A program made the translations under genes and the position numbers. 64,000 bases of DNA, from positions 1,715,501 to 1,779,500 of the forward strand of contig CP070233.1 of the NCBI GenBank assembly GCA_017355425.1, given 5' to 3'. The number at the start of each line of letters is the position of its first letter. Positions within the stretch are counted from its first letter, which is position 1. Positions 34,464 to 43,987 of this stretch are shown one piece after another. The stretch is from Dolichospermum sp. DET69 (GTDB lineage Bacteria > Cyanobacteriota > Cyanobacteriia > Cyanobacteriales > Nostocaceae). Under the pieces are notes generated by a model that saw only the letters and a program-made list of their open reading frames with translations, did not search any database and was not told the DNA's origin.

Positions 34464-36023
34464 TTAAAAATTTAAAATATCTAAAGATGCTTCTATTTCT
34501 AATTCTATAATTCTAGCTTGTGTATCTTTATATTCTGCTAATTTTCCTGCTTGCCAATATAAATCTGCTGCTTTCTGAAAATCCTCAACTGCTCCCTGTT
34601 TATCTGCAATCTCTAACCGAGCATTTCCTCGGTTATAATAAGCGTTAACGTAGTGAGAATTTATTTTAACTACCTGAGTATAATCGGTAATTGCTGCTGC
34701 ATATTTTCCTGAATCAAAATGAGCATTACCCCGACAATAATAAGCATCAATATCATCAGGATTAATTTGAATTACTTGGGTATAATCGGTAATTGCTCCT
34801 TCATTATCTCCTGATTCAGCCCAATCATTTCCACGATTTTTATACCCAATAGCATCATCAGAATCAATATTAATTACTGGTTTTAATTGCTGTTGATCAT
34901 TTAATAAATAACGAGATATTTGCCTATCTTTTTGCGTAGTAGCATAATCAGGATTCAGCTTAATTGCTTGATTATAATCTTCAATTGCTCCTTGGGTATC
35001 ACCAATATGCGAACGAACATCAGCACGATTTTTATAATTAATCGCAAAATGTGGATTAATTCTAATAGCTTGGGTGTAAGCTTCTATAGCTATTTGATAA
35101 TTACCTAGTTGATAATGTACCAAACCTATTTGATTGTAAGCTTGAGGATGATTAATATTAAGATTTATTGCCTGACTATAATTAATAATTGCGGTGTGAT
35201 ACTCACCTAATTGATAATTAACTAAACCTAGTTTATAATAAATATCAGCATCACTATTATTAAATTGTAAAGCTTGATTATAACTATTAATTGCTGCTGT
35301 ATACTCCCTTTTTTGTAAATATTCATCACCGAGAGTTAAATAAAAAGTAGTTAAATCAACAGATGCAGATTGGGGTTTAATTAGTTGACTCTGAGCTAAA
35401 TTAGATTTATGAGCATTTGAGGAAACTTGAAATTGTTCTAAATAGGAAAATAAACCACCAGCATACAATAATTGATTAATCCCAAAGGAAATTTTCCCCG
35501 TTTTCAATTTAATCATTTGTGTGGGAAGAAATCCAGCTAAAAAAAGGTGATATGCAGATTGGGCTTCATTGACTTCTTCCTGAATCAAAATACAGACAAT
35601 TACCGCATTTTTTTCCACTTCTTCCGCACTAACTGACCATCTAACTCTATCAATACTACCGTGACGAGATTTGACTTCAACGCCAATTAAAGAATTAGCA
35701 GTGAGAGTGAAATCACTTTTACCATCACCACCAAAGCGTTTTTCATAATCTACTTCAGTAATAAAATCAGCTAACCGTTCTTTAACAACTTCCTCGCCTA
35801 ATTTACCTTTGAGGTTATTAATAAAAACATCACGAACTGGGGAAGTGCGTTTATATTTTTCCGCCATTAACCAGCAAAATTCTCGTAATGACTTTAATCT
35901 ATCACCAGAAATAATAGTTAATTCACTATGTTGACCTTCTATTTCACAATGAAGTAGACAACTTGATGTTAACCTTCTAAGAAAGTCAGACTGTAGCGAT
36001 CGCAGGAGGGTAATCCAATCCAT
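34464..36023 (-). CDS. PD-(D/E)XK nuclease-like domain fused to TPR repeats
   Basis: 519 residues from ATG 36,023 (or 522 from a GTG inside the IS end at 36,032). The N-terminal about 200 residues contain a restriction-like core: helix KGKLGEEVV (E77/E78), D104 in GKSDFTLTAN and E116-x-K118 in IGVEVKSRHG, the classic D-x(n)-ExK metal site. The C-terminal about 290 residues hold seven or eight TPR motifs (YYKLGLVNYQ, AYNQIGLVHYQ, YKNRADV, AYYNRGNARLE). This looks like a nuclease with a protein-binding sensor. An IS605-type element ends 3 bp upstream of the start codon and has displaced the native leader. Confidence 0.65.
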   Translation of the reverse strand: MDWITLLRSLQSDFLRRLTSSCLLHCEIEGQHSELTIISGDRLKSLREFCWLMAEKYKRTSPVRDVFINNLKGKLGEEVVKERLADFITEVDYEKRFGGDGKSDFTLTANSLIGVEVKSRHGSIDRVRWSVSAEEVEKNAVIVCILIQEEVNEAQSAYHLFLAGFLPTQMIKLKTGKISFGINQLLYAGGLFSYLEQFQVSSNAHKSNLAQSQLIKPQSASVDLTTFYLTLGDEYLQKREYTAAINSYNQALQFNNSDADIYYKLGLVNYQLGEYHTAIINYSQAINLNINHPQAYNQIGLVHYQLGNYQIAIEAYTQAIRINPHFAINYKNRADVRSHIGDTQGAIEDYNQAIKLNPDYATTQKDRQISRYLLNDQQQLKPVINIDSDDAIGYKNRGNDWAESGDNEGAITDYTQVIQINPDDIDAYYCRGNAHFDSGKYAAAITDYTQVVKINSHYVNAYYNRGNARLEIADKQGAVEDFQKAADLYWQAGKLAEYKDTQARIIELEIEASLDILNF

Positions 36024-36026
36024 GTT

Positions 36027-36145
36027 TGACACTCTCAGGGCTAAAGCCGCTGAGATTCTTTGATCAAAGACATGACTTGCTCAGACAGGATTACTCCAAC
36101 CTGAGTAGAGGACTCATCTCCTAAAGCGTTACTCATGTCTAGCAT
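36027..36145 (-). ncRNA. Predicted TnpB omega RNA scaffold
   Basis: By analogy with characterised IS200/IS605 systems, the 3' end of the tnpB transcript plus the right end forms the omega RNA, and the flanking genomic bases are its guide. Here the scaffold would end ...CTGAGAGTGTCA at 36,027 and the guide would start AACATGGATTGGATTA, which contains the start codon of the nuclease-TPR gene. Boundaries are inferred. Confidence 0.4.
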
Positions 36146-37255
36146 GAAGGTTTCGGTATGCCCTACCGTACCCAATCCCCGACGAAGGATATTTCTAGCT
36201 GCATTTTCATCTCTATCCATGACACAACCACACCGACAAACGTGGGTGCGAGTAGATAGAGTTTTCTTCACAATTTCACCGCAACTAGAGCATTCTTGGC
36301 TCGTGTATTGCGGATTAACCGCAACTGTGAGCTTCTTGAAAACCTGACCAAAGTATTCCAGCCAGACACGAAACTGATACCAAGATGCGTCGTTAATAGA
36401 CTTAGCTAAACAATGATTTTTCACCAAATTTTTAATTCTCAAATCTTCATAAGCTATCAAGTCGTTAGACTGAACTACGCACCGTGCTAACTTCACAGCA
36501 TGGTCTTTACGTTGCCTACTTATTTTGAGATGGCGTTTTCCTAAAGTCTGTCTAGCTTTGCCCCTATTTTTTGAACCTTTTACCTTTCTGGAAACACGAC
36601 GTTGCGAACGTTTAAGAACCTTTTCTCCAATCCGGAGAAATTTGGGATTCTCAATCATTACGCCCTCAGAATCAGTGTAGTATTCTTTCAAACCTACATC
36701 CAACCCAATTGTATTTCCTGATAGTGCTATATCTTCTTGACGGTTGACATTAATACAAAATTGAACACAAATACCGTCCGCACGTTTTACCAATCTTACC
36801 CGTTTAATTTGGTTAATTTGGTAAAAATGCAGATCACGAGTTCCTTTAAGTTTTAATCGCCCAATCCCTTTTTTATCGGTGAAGGTGATAAACTTACGGT
36901 CATTGGTTAGTTTCCAGCCAGAAGTTTTGTATTCGACAGAACGACAATCTTTCTGGAATTGAGGAAAGCCCTTTTTACCGAAAACCCCTTTTTTGCAATT
37001 ATCACAAAACCGAGAGATAGAAAACCATGCTCGTTCTGCACTGGCTTGTCTTGCCATTGAATTGAGTTCATTCGCAAAGGAGAATTTAGCAGCAAGTACG
37101 GCACAATATTTGTTTAAATCATTTTTGCCTGTGTTTTTCACATCTATCCATAGCCGAATACAGCTATTGCGAATAAACTGTGCAGTCCGAATTGCATCAC
37201 CTACTGCTTTTATTTGCGCTGACTTCCCGTAAGCTTTAAACTCAAAAACAAGCAT
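36041..37255 (-). CDS. tnpB: TnpB RNA-guided nuclease of IS200/IS605 family
   Basis: 404 residues from the ATG at 37,255, chosen because GGGAGG precedes it at 6 nt; the frame is open to 37,303. The RuvC-like triad is complete: D186 in GLDVGLKEYY, E270 in IAYEDLRIKNL and D349 in MDRDENAARN. The zinc ribbon CSSCG...CRCGC is present. It appears intact, so RNA-guided cleavage activity is plausible. The C-terminal codons and the right end would encode the scaffold of its omega RNA. Confidence 0.88.
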   Translation of the reverse strand: MLVFEFKAYGKSAQIKAVGDAIRTAQFIRNSCIRLWIDVKNTGKNDLNKYCAVLAAKFSFANELNSMARQASAERAWFSISRFCDNCKKGVFGKKGFPQFQKDCRSVEYKTSGWKLTNDRKFITFTDKKGIGRLKLKGTRDLHFYQINQIKRVRLVKRADGICVQFCINVNRQEDIALSGNTIGLDVGLKEYYTDSEGVMIENPKFLRIGEKVLKRSQRRVSRKVKGSKNRGKARQTLGKRHLKISRQRKDHAVKLARCVVQSNDLIAYEDLRIKNLVKNHCLAKSINDASWYQFRVWLEYFGQVFKKLTVAVNPQYTSQECSSCGEIVKKTLSTRTHVCRCGCVMDRDENAARNILRRGLGTVGHTETFMLDMSNALGDESSTQVGVILSEQVMSLIKESQRL

Positions 37256-37511
37256 CTTTTTCCCTCCCATTTTGATGCTACTCTGTCTAAAATAAAATAG
37301 CAAGCCCAGTAGAAAGATGACTGCGACTAAAGTCGCAGGAGTCGCTTATATCTCAGCCCTAAAGGGACTGAGTTTTACGCTTACCCAGTTATTTTATAAT
37401 ATTTCTGCGGTCTTTTAATTAACTTACAGCAGGCAACAGGGAGCAGGCTTGAAAGTTTCTTGGTATATGACTTTTTCTCGCTTTTCCCCTGTTATATCTC
37501 CTGACAGTTAA

Positions 37512-39179
37512 TTACTCAGGATTTTTTTCTTCTTCCTTGATTTGGCGTAACTTTTGGATGAGTTTTTGATTAGATTCAGTAGATACAGCGGGAGAATCAC
37601 TACTTGGTGTCGCCGACTTAACAGGATCAGGAGTATTTACTGCTGGAGTTCCAGAGGAATTTTGAGTATTCTGGGGTTCAGGTAATTTTTTAAGATTCAG
37701 AGTTGCAGAAGGTTGTACTTTCAGTTCAGGTAATTTTTTAGAATCTGATGTTCCTGAAGGTTGTATTTTCAATTCAGGTAATTTTTTAAGATTCAGAGTT
37801 GCAGAAGGTTTGATTTGAGATTCAGGTAATTTTTCAGTATTTGGTGTGACTGAAGGTTTGATTTGAGATTCAGGTAATTTTTCAGTATTTGGTGTGACTG
37901 AAGGTTTGATTTGAGATTCAGGTAATTTTTCAGTATTTGGTGTTGCTGAAGGTTTTATTTGAGATTCAGGTAATTTTTGAGTATTTGGTGTTGCTGAAGG
38001 TTTTATTTGAGATTCAAATACTTTTTCAGTATTTGTTGTAACTGAAGGTTGAATCTTAGAACTTACTCCCGAAGCATTAGGATTATTTTGGAACTTTAGT
38101 TGAAAAGGATAAGAGCTAATTACTTGCTTATCAGCTTGAGGTGGATTAGCACTGAAAAATTCTCGAACTTTAGATTGTAACTTCGGCGATTCTGTTCCTT
38201 CTTGAAACTTAATATCTAAAACCTTACCATCTGAATCTACAACTAATCTACCTACAACTGTGCCTTCCATCTCTAGTGTATCTGTAGAGATGGTTTCACG
38301 AATTACCCCTTTCTCTTTGATATTGGGATATTCTTGACGAATGTTTTGTCTAAGAGTGTTGTATGAGTTCAATTTAGCGAATTGTTCAGTTCTCTGACCT
38401 TTTGAGTCAGACTCATTTCTGAGAATTTCTGGTGATTTCCCCTTAGAATTATCTACTAAAGCTATTTTTTCCCCATCTTGGACAATTTTAACGGCATTAT
38501 TTTCTGATTCCACTGTTTGTGGTGGTGAAATTCCTACTGTTGTTGAACTTCCAATATCAATAGGTTCAGCGGATGGATTATTCAGTGGTTCTCCAGGTAT
38601 GTCATTATTTTGTCGAAGTTCTGGTAACCTATTAATACCTAGAGATCCAGTTTCTCGCATTCCCTGATCTAGATTATTGACCAAAGGTGAAATAGAGGAA
38701 ACAGAGGGAGTATATGTGCTTCTTGGCAATCTAGACATTGCTCTCTGTAAGTCATTGCGAGTCAATCTTTCAATAGATTGCCTAGTAGGCAGGTAAGAGA
38801 GGTTATAATTAGTTAGCGAGCTAGGAATAGCTGGTAATACAGGCTGATTAGATAATTCTGTTTGTAAAGGGGGATAGTTAGTTAATGGGCTACCCAAATT
38901 AGTGCCTGGTAGTTGTTGTTGTATCGGTAGTTTAGGCTGCTGTAAGGCTACTGGGGATGTACTAGGAGGTTGTGGTAATCGGCTTTGATCAGCGGTACTC
39001 AATTCCATCAGTCCTACTGCTTTAGGTGAGTCAGCTTTTGAAGATGCACTAGTGTTAACTGGCATTAATGGCACAATTAAAGCAATAGCACCGTGAATAC
39101 CAAGAGAGGCTATGGCGGCTATTCCCGTTGGTTGGCTTAATATTTCTGGTATATTTTTGAAGATGGATACGTAAGACAT
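37512..39179 (-). CDS. TonB-like energy transducer with C-terminal repeat tail
   Basis: 555 residues: short cytosolic N-terminus, one membrane helix at about 17-38 (IAAIASLGIHGAIALIV), a long Pro/Ser/Gln-rich spacer, and a TonB-C-like domain at about 275-365 (GTVVGRLVVDSDGKVLDIKF...). The usual TonB protein ends there; this one continues with about seven or eight 16-residue repeats (LPESQIKPSATPNTEK), an extended Pro-rich tail. It may couple to outer-membrane receptors, but no ExbB/ExbD or receptor gene is nearby. Confidence 0.65.
   Translation of the reverse strand: MSYVSIFKNIPEILSQPTGIAAIASLGIHGAIALIVPLMPVNTSASSKADSPKAVGLMELSTADQSRLPQPPSTSPVALQQPKLPIQQQLPGTNLGSPLTNYPPLQTELSNQPVLPAIPSSLTNYNLSYLPTRQSIERLTRNDLQRAMSRLPRSTYTPSVSSISPLVNNLDQGMRETGSLGINRLPELRQNNDIPGEPLNNPSAEPIDIGSSTTVGISPPQTVESENNAVKIVQDGEKIALVDNSKGKSPEILRNESDSKGQRTEQFAKLNSYNTLRQNIRQEYPNIKEKGVIRETISTDTLEMEGTVVGRLVVDSDGKVLDIKFQEGTESPKLQSKVREFFSANPPQADKQVISSYPFQLKFQNNPNASGVSSKIQPSVTTNTEKVFESQIKPSATPNTQKLPESQIKPSATPNTEKLPESQIKPSVTPNTEKLPESQIKPSVTPNTEKLPESQIKPSATLNLKKLPELKIQPSGTSDSKKLPELKVQPSATLNLKKLPEPQNTQNSSGTPAVNTPDPVKSATPSSDSPAVSTESNQKLIQKLRQIKEEEKNPE
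37680..38060 (-). repeat. 48-bp tandem repeats within the TonB-like gene
   Basis: About eight units of 48 bp (CAGGTAATTTTTCAGTATTT... on the plus strand), each coding 16 residues, so copy number can change without frameshift. Units in the middle are nearly identical; those at the left (gene 3' side) are more diverged. Confidence 0.85.
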
Positions 39180-39920
39180 ACTGTTATGGTTGATTTTGAT
39201 CGGTTAAAGTTGAATAGAAATTTTATCAACAAAGAATTCAGGGGTTATCTTAAGAATGAAGTTAATATCCCACTGTATTATATACTTAGAGAAGGGAGTA
39301 TAATGATACTCAAGCTAAAATGGATTAACTTCTGAAATTTGTGTCTTGGTGAATTATTTTTATTTTTTAGACTATTTTGCCATTGCCGAGACGCATCTTG
39401 TTCCCATACATAATAACTTCTCAAGAGGATAAGTTCAACAGGGGAATTAATGATATCTTCAGTTTTTATTTGTCTGTTGTCTCAATATAAAGAGGGAACG
39501 GGCAACAGGGAACAACAAAAAAGGAAGATTTAGATCCCACATGAAACACTCCACTTATTGAAGTCGGGTCTCTTACTCCCCGTTCACCGAACAGGACATA
39601 GGAAAAACTATTCCCTGTTCCCTTCTTCTATGACGCATAACTTCAGCAACAGACCAATCCTGAGCAATACCAAATCACTGCTGCAAGCAGTTTGCACATT
39701 GACGACAATGAGGTGCATTGCCATAAAAAATTTCCGAAATTGAACCAAAAATACTTAATTACAGCAAGTTGCAGGTAAACAAAGGTGGTTTTACCAGTTT
39801 TGACAAAAAATTGATATGCTCTTATCTTGGAAAACAGATGATTGTGATCAATCATTGTTTTCAGCCTCCTCTTTTTTAAATCAAACAATTTGATACTTGG
39901 ATATCTAAATACTTAGGAGT
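39180..39920. other. Long intergenic region, 741 bp
   Basis: No gene supported. It separates divergent genes and contains a GGGAACAGGG/TTCCCTGTTCCC pair of short repeats at about 39,500 and 39,611. Short frames on both strands lack start signals and family resemblance. Confidence 0.6.
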
Positions 39921-39926
39921 ATGAAA

Positions 39927-40364
39927 ATGGGACTGAGCGATGAACTGTTGAATTCTCACAATCAGGCATTGATTGTCCAAGACTGCTGCAACATGATAGA
40001 CTCACAACTAGCATCTAAGTCGGGTATGAGCGGAATAGCACTAAAAGCTGCTTTTGGCGCTCTCAAGGGAATTAAACCAGGGTATGTCCCCGATGTTGTC
40101 GAGTCCCTCTTACCGACCTGTTTTAAGGCACTTGATCCCATCTGGAGTGAAGGAGTGCAACAAGGAGAGCCAGTGAAACATCTGACAGTAAATAGCTCTC
40201 GAACTGCGGACGCGCTGCTAGGCGTTACTGATGAAAGAGTCAAGCACACGAAGCGGCAAATTGTGCGAGGAACCTATGATAAGTTACGTAATTCCGCCAA
40301 AAGACACGTAGAAGAGGCAATACCAGACTTGGCGACAATAATTGGTAAGTATGCTAAAAACTAG
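39927..40364 (+). CDS. Conserved hypothetical protein, DUF6918-like
   Basis: 145 residues, soluble and mostly helical, no signal or membrane segment. Begins GLSDELLNSHNQALIVQDCC and ends with a basic helix, VKHTKRQIVRGTYDKLRN...AKRHVEEAIPDLA. It resembles a short family found in cyanobacteria and actinobacteria that I associate with DUF6918; no function is known. The ATG at 39,927 is chosen over 39,921 because GGAG lies seven bases before it. Confidence 0.6.
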   Translation: MGLSDELLNSHNQALIVQDCCNMIDSQLASKSGMSGIALKAAFGALKGIKPGYVPDVVESLLPTCFKALDPIWSEGVQQGEPVKHLTVNSSRTADALLGVTDERVKHTKRQIVRGTYDKLRNSAKRHVEEAIPDLATIIGKYAKN

Positions 40365-40706
40365 CCTGTAACCTGGCAGAATCGCTCCCATGCTTTGTGT
40401 GGGAGTGACTAATCAGATAATAATAAAATACTCAAATACCAAGAAAACAAATATTTAGGTCAGTTTAAATGCTGAGAGCATAAATAAACGGAGTAATCTG
40501 TAGTTTATGTGAACCAAACCACTCAAAACATGAGTAAACGTTATCTAGGTCAGTCAATTTTGGATTTACGATTTTGGATTTTGGATTTACTCCACCCTAA
40601 AATGGTGAAATTTAAATGTCTAATTTTGTTCTAGTTCTTGATACCAACAAAAAACCACTTACTCGAAATTAAGAAATATAAATGAAGTTGAAGGAGAATT
40701 AGGTTA
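40365..40706. other. Intergenic region before the peroxiredoxin gene
   Basis: AGAATCGCTCCCATGCTTTGTGTGGGAGTGACT at about 40,379-40,411 contains CTCCCA/TGGGAG, a possible terminator of the preceding gene. TTTTGGATTTACGATTTTGGATTTTGGATTTA at about 40,557-40,590 is a short GATTTTGG repeat. AAGGAGA precedes the next start. Confidence 0.55.
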
Positions 40707-41318
40707 ATGACGCTTACCTATGGAACAGAGGGATACCTCCGTATTGGTCAACAGGCTCCCGATTTTACAGCAACATCCGTAGTAGATCAGGAGTTTAAGT
40801 CAATTAAGTTATCTGATTATCGTGGTAGATATGTTGTTCTCTTGTTCTATCCCTTAGATTTTACCTTTGTTTGTCCAACTGAAGTGACAGCATTTAGCGA
40901 TCGCTACGCGGAATTCAGCAAACTAAGTACAGAAATTTTGGGTATTTCTGTTGATAGTGAATTTTCTCACCTCGCTTGGATTCAAACAGATCGTAAATCT
41001 GGTGGAGTTGGTGATATAAATTATCCCTTAGTTTCCGACATCAGAAAAGAAATTAGTGCCGCTTACAGCGTTCTTGATCCTAACGCCGGCATTGCTTTAC
41101 GGGGTTTATTTATTATTGACAAAGATGGCATCCTCCAACACGCTACCATTAATAATCTAGCCTTTGGTCGCAATGTAGATGAAGCCCTACGAACATTACA
41201 AGCAATTCAGTACGTTCAGTCCCACTCCGAGGAAGTTTGTCCTGTTAATTGGCAACCTGGTGACAAAACAATGAATCCTGATCCCGTGAAGTCTAAAATT
41301 TACTTTGCTGATATTTAG
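40707..41318 (+). CDS. Typical 2-Cys peroxiredoxin
   Basis: 203 residues of the AhpC/TSA family, reducing H2O2 and alkyl hydroperoxides with thioredoxin. The peroxidatic cysteine is in [13 protein letters not shown] and the resolving cysteine in [15 protein letters not shown], followed by a C-terminal tail. Cyanobacterial 2-Cys Prx proteins are close to the chloroplast enzymes. A second thioredoxin-fold gene lies 44 bp downstream on the same strand. Confidence 0.92.
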   Translation: MTLTYGTEGYLRIGQQAPDFTATSVVDQEFKSIKLSDYRGRYVVLLFYPLDFTFVCPTEVTAFSDRYAEFSKLSTEILGISVDSEFSHLAWIQTDRKSGGVGDINYPLVSDIRKEISAAYSVLDPNAGIALRGLFIIDKDGILQHATINNLAFGRNVDEALRTLQAIQYVQSHSEEVCPVNWQPGDKTMNPDPVKSKIYFADI

Positions 41319-41362
41319 AGAATTGGGAATTTGGTAATTAAACTTTTAACTTTGAATTTTTT

Positions 41363-41908
41363 ATGCTGACTTCAACTGATTTTACTGGCTTGTTTAACGA
41401 GCGATTTTTCCATAATTTTTTACCTATACCCCCGTTAGATAATTTCCGATTGGGTGTAGGCACACCAGATTTTAAATTATCAGATATTACTAACAATACT
41501 GTTGTTAAATTATCTGATTTCCGAGGTAAACAACCTGTACTAATTGCCTTTACGAGAATTTTCACCGAAAAGCAATATTGTCCATTTTGTTATCCCCATA
41601 TTAAAGCTTTAAATGAGAACTATGAACAGTTTAAAAATAGAGGAATTGAAGTTTTATTAATTACTAGTACCGATAAAAAGCAAAGTCAAATAATTGTGCA
41701 AGACTTGGGTTTAAAAATGCCATTATTGAGTGATTCTAGTTGTCATACATTTCGGACTTATAAAACTGGACAAGCATTAGGAGCGCCTTTATCCGCACAA
41801 TTTGTATTAGATAAAGATGGAAAACTGCTCTATAGACATTTATTTTCTTTCTTAGATCATAATGCCAGCATAGAGACACTTCTAGCCAAATATACAGAAA
41901 TATGCTGA
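41363..41908 (+). CDS. Peroxiredoxin-like redoxin-domain protein
   Basis: 181 residues. AhpC/TSA-like fold: FKLSDITNNTVVKLSDFRGK, then the cysteine motif QYCPFCYPH, a CxxC rather than the single peroxidatic cysteine of its neighbour, and LSAQFVLDKDGKLLYRH. It could be a thiol peroxidase or a disulfide reductase. It is probably co-transcribed with the 2-Cys peroxiredoxin. Confidence 0.75.
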   Translation: MLTSTDFTGLFNERFFHNFLPIPPLDNFRLGVGTPDFKLSDITNNTVVKLSDFRGKQPVLIAFTRIFTEKQYCPFCYPHIKALNENYEQFKNRGIEVLLITSTDKKQSQIIVQDLGLKMPLLSDSSCHTFRTYKTGQALGAPLSAQFVLDKDGKLLYRHLFSFLDHNASIETLLAKYTEIC

Positions 41909-42320
41909 CAAACATCATTGGTGCAGCCTAATCCATAACCACCTAGTATGGTTTTGGTAAGCTGCATTTTAACTAATACAAATTAAACCATCAACATGAT
42001 GACTCTTTAAATATTGAAGTGTTTATTTAGGCAAGAAATTGAAACCATAACCTATGCTCAAAGCAAATATTGTCCCACACATTTTCTATTATTGTATGGG
42101 AAATGTAACTTTAAAGCCAACCTTTACATAAGTAAATATTTTTTATAAATAATTAAGGGTGTTTTAATAAATACAACGCTCTTTGATACTATGGTAAAAT
42201 TCTAGATTATGTACGGTGAGGTATTTTGCAGAGTTTTCCCCACATTATGGCTAACGATCCTCAAAAGAATACACAATCACAATTCTGGATAGTTCTCTAG
42301 GGAAATACTCTTAACAATCT
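41909..42320. other. Intergenic region, 412 bp
   Basis: Between the convergent redoxin and dnaJ-type genes. No gene is accepted; an 18-codon frame with ATG at 42,247 (MANDPQKNTQSQFWIVL) is noted but not supported. TTGGTAAGCTGCATTTT and other AT-rich stretches show no clear hairpin. Confidence 0.5.
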
Positions 42321-43292
42321 TCACAACTTAACTTGTGCTAAATGACTGCGGGGGTTGTAAGTACGAATGGCTCTAATTTTTTCATAGCATTCCCGTTCTT
42401 GAGGAGTGAGGTCTTTTGGAGGGGCGATCGCCACTTTCACCAATTGATCACCCCGTCCACCTTTAGCTAAAGGCCAACCTTTACCACGTAACCGCAGGGA
42501 TTGACCAGAACGCACTCCCGCAGGTAGCTTAACATTAACATTACCATCAGGTGTAGGTACATCTATCGTCGCGCCTAATGTAGCTTCGTCAGGGGTAATT
42601 AATACTTCGCAAACAAGATTATCCCCTTCTATTTGGAAAAAAGTATGGGGTTGTAATTCTACCTTTAAGTATAAATCTCCCCGTTGTTGATTCATGGGGT
42701 TAATTTGGCCTTTACCCTTCACCCGTAAACGAGTACCAGTTTTCGCACTACCAGGAATACGCACATCAATAGTTTCGTTTCCTAAACTAAACCGTTTTTG
42801 AACACCAGAAAATGCTTCTGCAAAAGTTAAAGTAATCACAGCTTCTGTATCTTGTGTGCTACCAGCAGAGCCATCTTGAAAACCAAAATCGCCACCTGGT
42901 CTACCAGTGGAAGTCCGATAAGAGTAACTTTGTCGGCCGCTGCGAGGTCCTGCACCACCAAATAATTCAGTTAAAAAGTCATTAAAACTGCCGTATTGAC
43001 CAAAATCAACCCCGCCCATATCCACACCAGAACCACCACCGGGGATACCAATACCCGCTTGTTTCCAATATTGACCAAATTGGTCGTATTTTTTGCGTTT
43101 ATCTGGGTCAGATAAGACCTCGTAGGCTTCATTAACTTCTTTAAACTTAGCTTCAGCCTGTTTGTTATTGGGGTTAACATCAGGATGATATTTACGGGCT
43201 AGTTTCCGAAAAGCTTGTTTAATTTCTTCTGAAGTGGCAGTTTTACTAATTCTTAACATTGCATAATAGTCTTTAAAATCGGTTGCAGCCAT
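42321..43292 (-). CDS. DnaJ-family co-chaperone without zinc finger (CbpA type)
   Basis: 323 residues: J domain at about 7-72 with the HPD motif (YHPDVNPNNKQA), a Gly/Phe/Ser-rich linker (about 75-150), and the DnaJ C-terminal substrate-binding domain (TLTFAEAFSGVQKRFSL, LRVKGKGQINP, LRLRGKGWPLAKGGRGDQLV). The cysteine-rich zinc domain is absent, as in type II/CbpA-like Hsp40s. It stimulates DnaK ATPase; no dnaK is adjacent. Confidence 0.88.
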   Translation of the reverse strand: MAATDFKDYYAMLRISKTATSEEIKQAFRKLARKYHPDVNPNNKQAEAKFKEVNEAYEVLSDPDKRKKYDQFGQYWKQAGIGIPGGGSGVDMGGVDFGQYGSFNDFLTELFGGAGPRSGRQSYSYRTSTGRPGGDFGFQDGSAGSTQDTEAVITLTFAEAFSGVQKRFSLGNETIDVRIPGSAKTGTRLRVKGKGQINPMNQQRGDLYLKVELQPHTFFQIEGDNLVCEVLITPDEATLGATIDVPTPDGNVNVKLPAGVRSGQSLRLRGKGWPLAKGGRGDQLVKVAIAPPKDLTPQERECYEKIRAIRTYNPRSHLAQVKL

Positions 43293-43506
43293 CTACTAGC
43301 CTCCTGTAGAAATTTAGGTGATGTTTTTTCTAAGATTTATTGGTAATTAACCCTGGTGGGTGACTTCGTTTTATTTGATGCCTGTGCCCTTTTTTTTGGT
43401 CTCATGGCAGGCAAAAAGATTCTGATATTAAAGTAACAAACAGTCCCCAAAATCAAGTGTGGTTCTTGCTGAAGGTACCAGCGTAATTCCCGTACTCTTG
43501 CCATTA

Positions 43507-43962
43507 TTAAAAGGAAATAAGCTCGTCTATTCCTTCTTCTAAGCTGGGGGGAGCATCCCGGATTTGGCGGTGCATTCGGAGAATTATATCTTCGGGAACT
43601 TGACGAATCCGTTTTTGATTTCGTGTCAAACATAGCCAAACTGGAGTTTTCACCCAAACGCCCATAATATAACTAAAGCCACAATTACGGGCGAGGGTAA
43701 TCACTTCTCGGCGATTTTTCCTTTGGGCGTGGGTAGCATCGAGAATTACCCCTTGATCTGCGGTTATGGCTTGCTGTAATTGTTGTTCCAGTTCGCGCCA
43801 AATTAGCAGCCAAGGCCCTTGAATTGCTTCTGAACCAAAAAGTTGCCCCCGGATAACATCTGTGGAAATTAGCCGCATCTGGGGGCATTCTGTCAGTAGT
43901 TGTTTTGCTAAAGTTGATTTACCACTACCAGGAAGACCAATTAGCAAAATTAATTTAGTCAT
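43507..43962 (-). CDS. P-loop kinase / AAA-type ATPase of polynucleotide-kinase fold
   Basis: 151 residues. Walker A GLPGSGKSTLAKQL at residues 8-20, a DxxR-like motif (STDVIRGQLFG), and a Walker-B-like GVILDATHAQRKNRRE. This is the layout of small nucleoside or polynucleotide kinases (T4 Pnkp kinase-like). Substrate unknown. It is 214 bp upstream of the dnaJ-type gene on the same strand; repeats lie on its 5' side. Confidence 0.75.
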   Translation of the reverse strand: MTKLILLIGLPGSGKSTLAKQLLTECPQMRLISTDVIRGQLFGSEAIQGPWLLIWRELEQQLQQAITADQGVILDATHAQRKNRREVITLARNCGFSYIMGVWVKTPVWLCLTRNQKRIRQVPEDIILRMHRQIRDAPPSLEEGIDELISF

Positions 43963-43987
43963 TGGTTAGTAGTCATTGGTTAGTAGT

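Larger units (their letters stand above)
36027..37385 (-). mobile_element. IS200/IS605-type element B with tnpB only
   Basis: 1359 bp. The right end is at 36,027 (TGACACTCTCAGGGCTAAAG on the plus strand) and the left end at 37,385 (minus strand GGTAAGCGTAAAACTCAG, then a CTCAG/CTGAG hairpin and ATATAAGCGACTCC). It encodes TnpB but no Y1 transposase TnpA, so mobility must be supplied in trans. Ends are related to those of element A and the partial element at 63,899. The right end abuts the start of the nuclease-TPR gene. Confidence 0.82.

Noticed and set aside
42247-42300. 18-codon frame MANDPQKNTQSQFWIVL
   Set aside because: Too short to judge, no clear ribosome binding site, and no known small protein recognised.
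43337-43657. 106-codon minus-strand frame
   Set aside because: Overlaps the P-loop kinase gene in another frame; Arg/Pro/Ser-rich shadow with no family signature.
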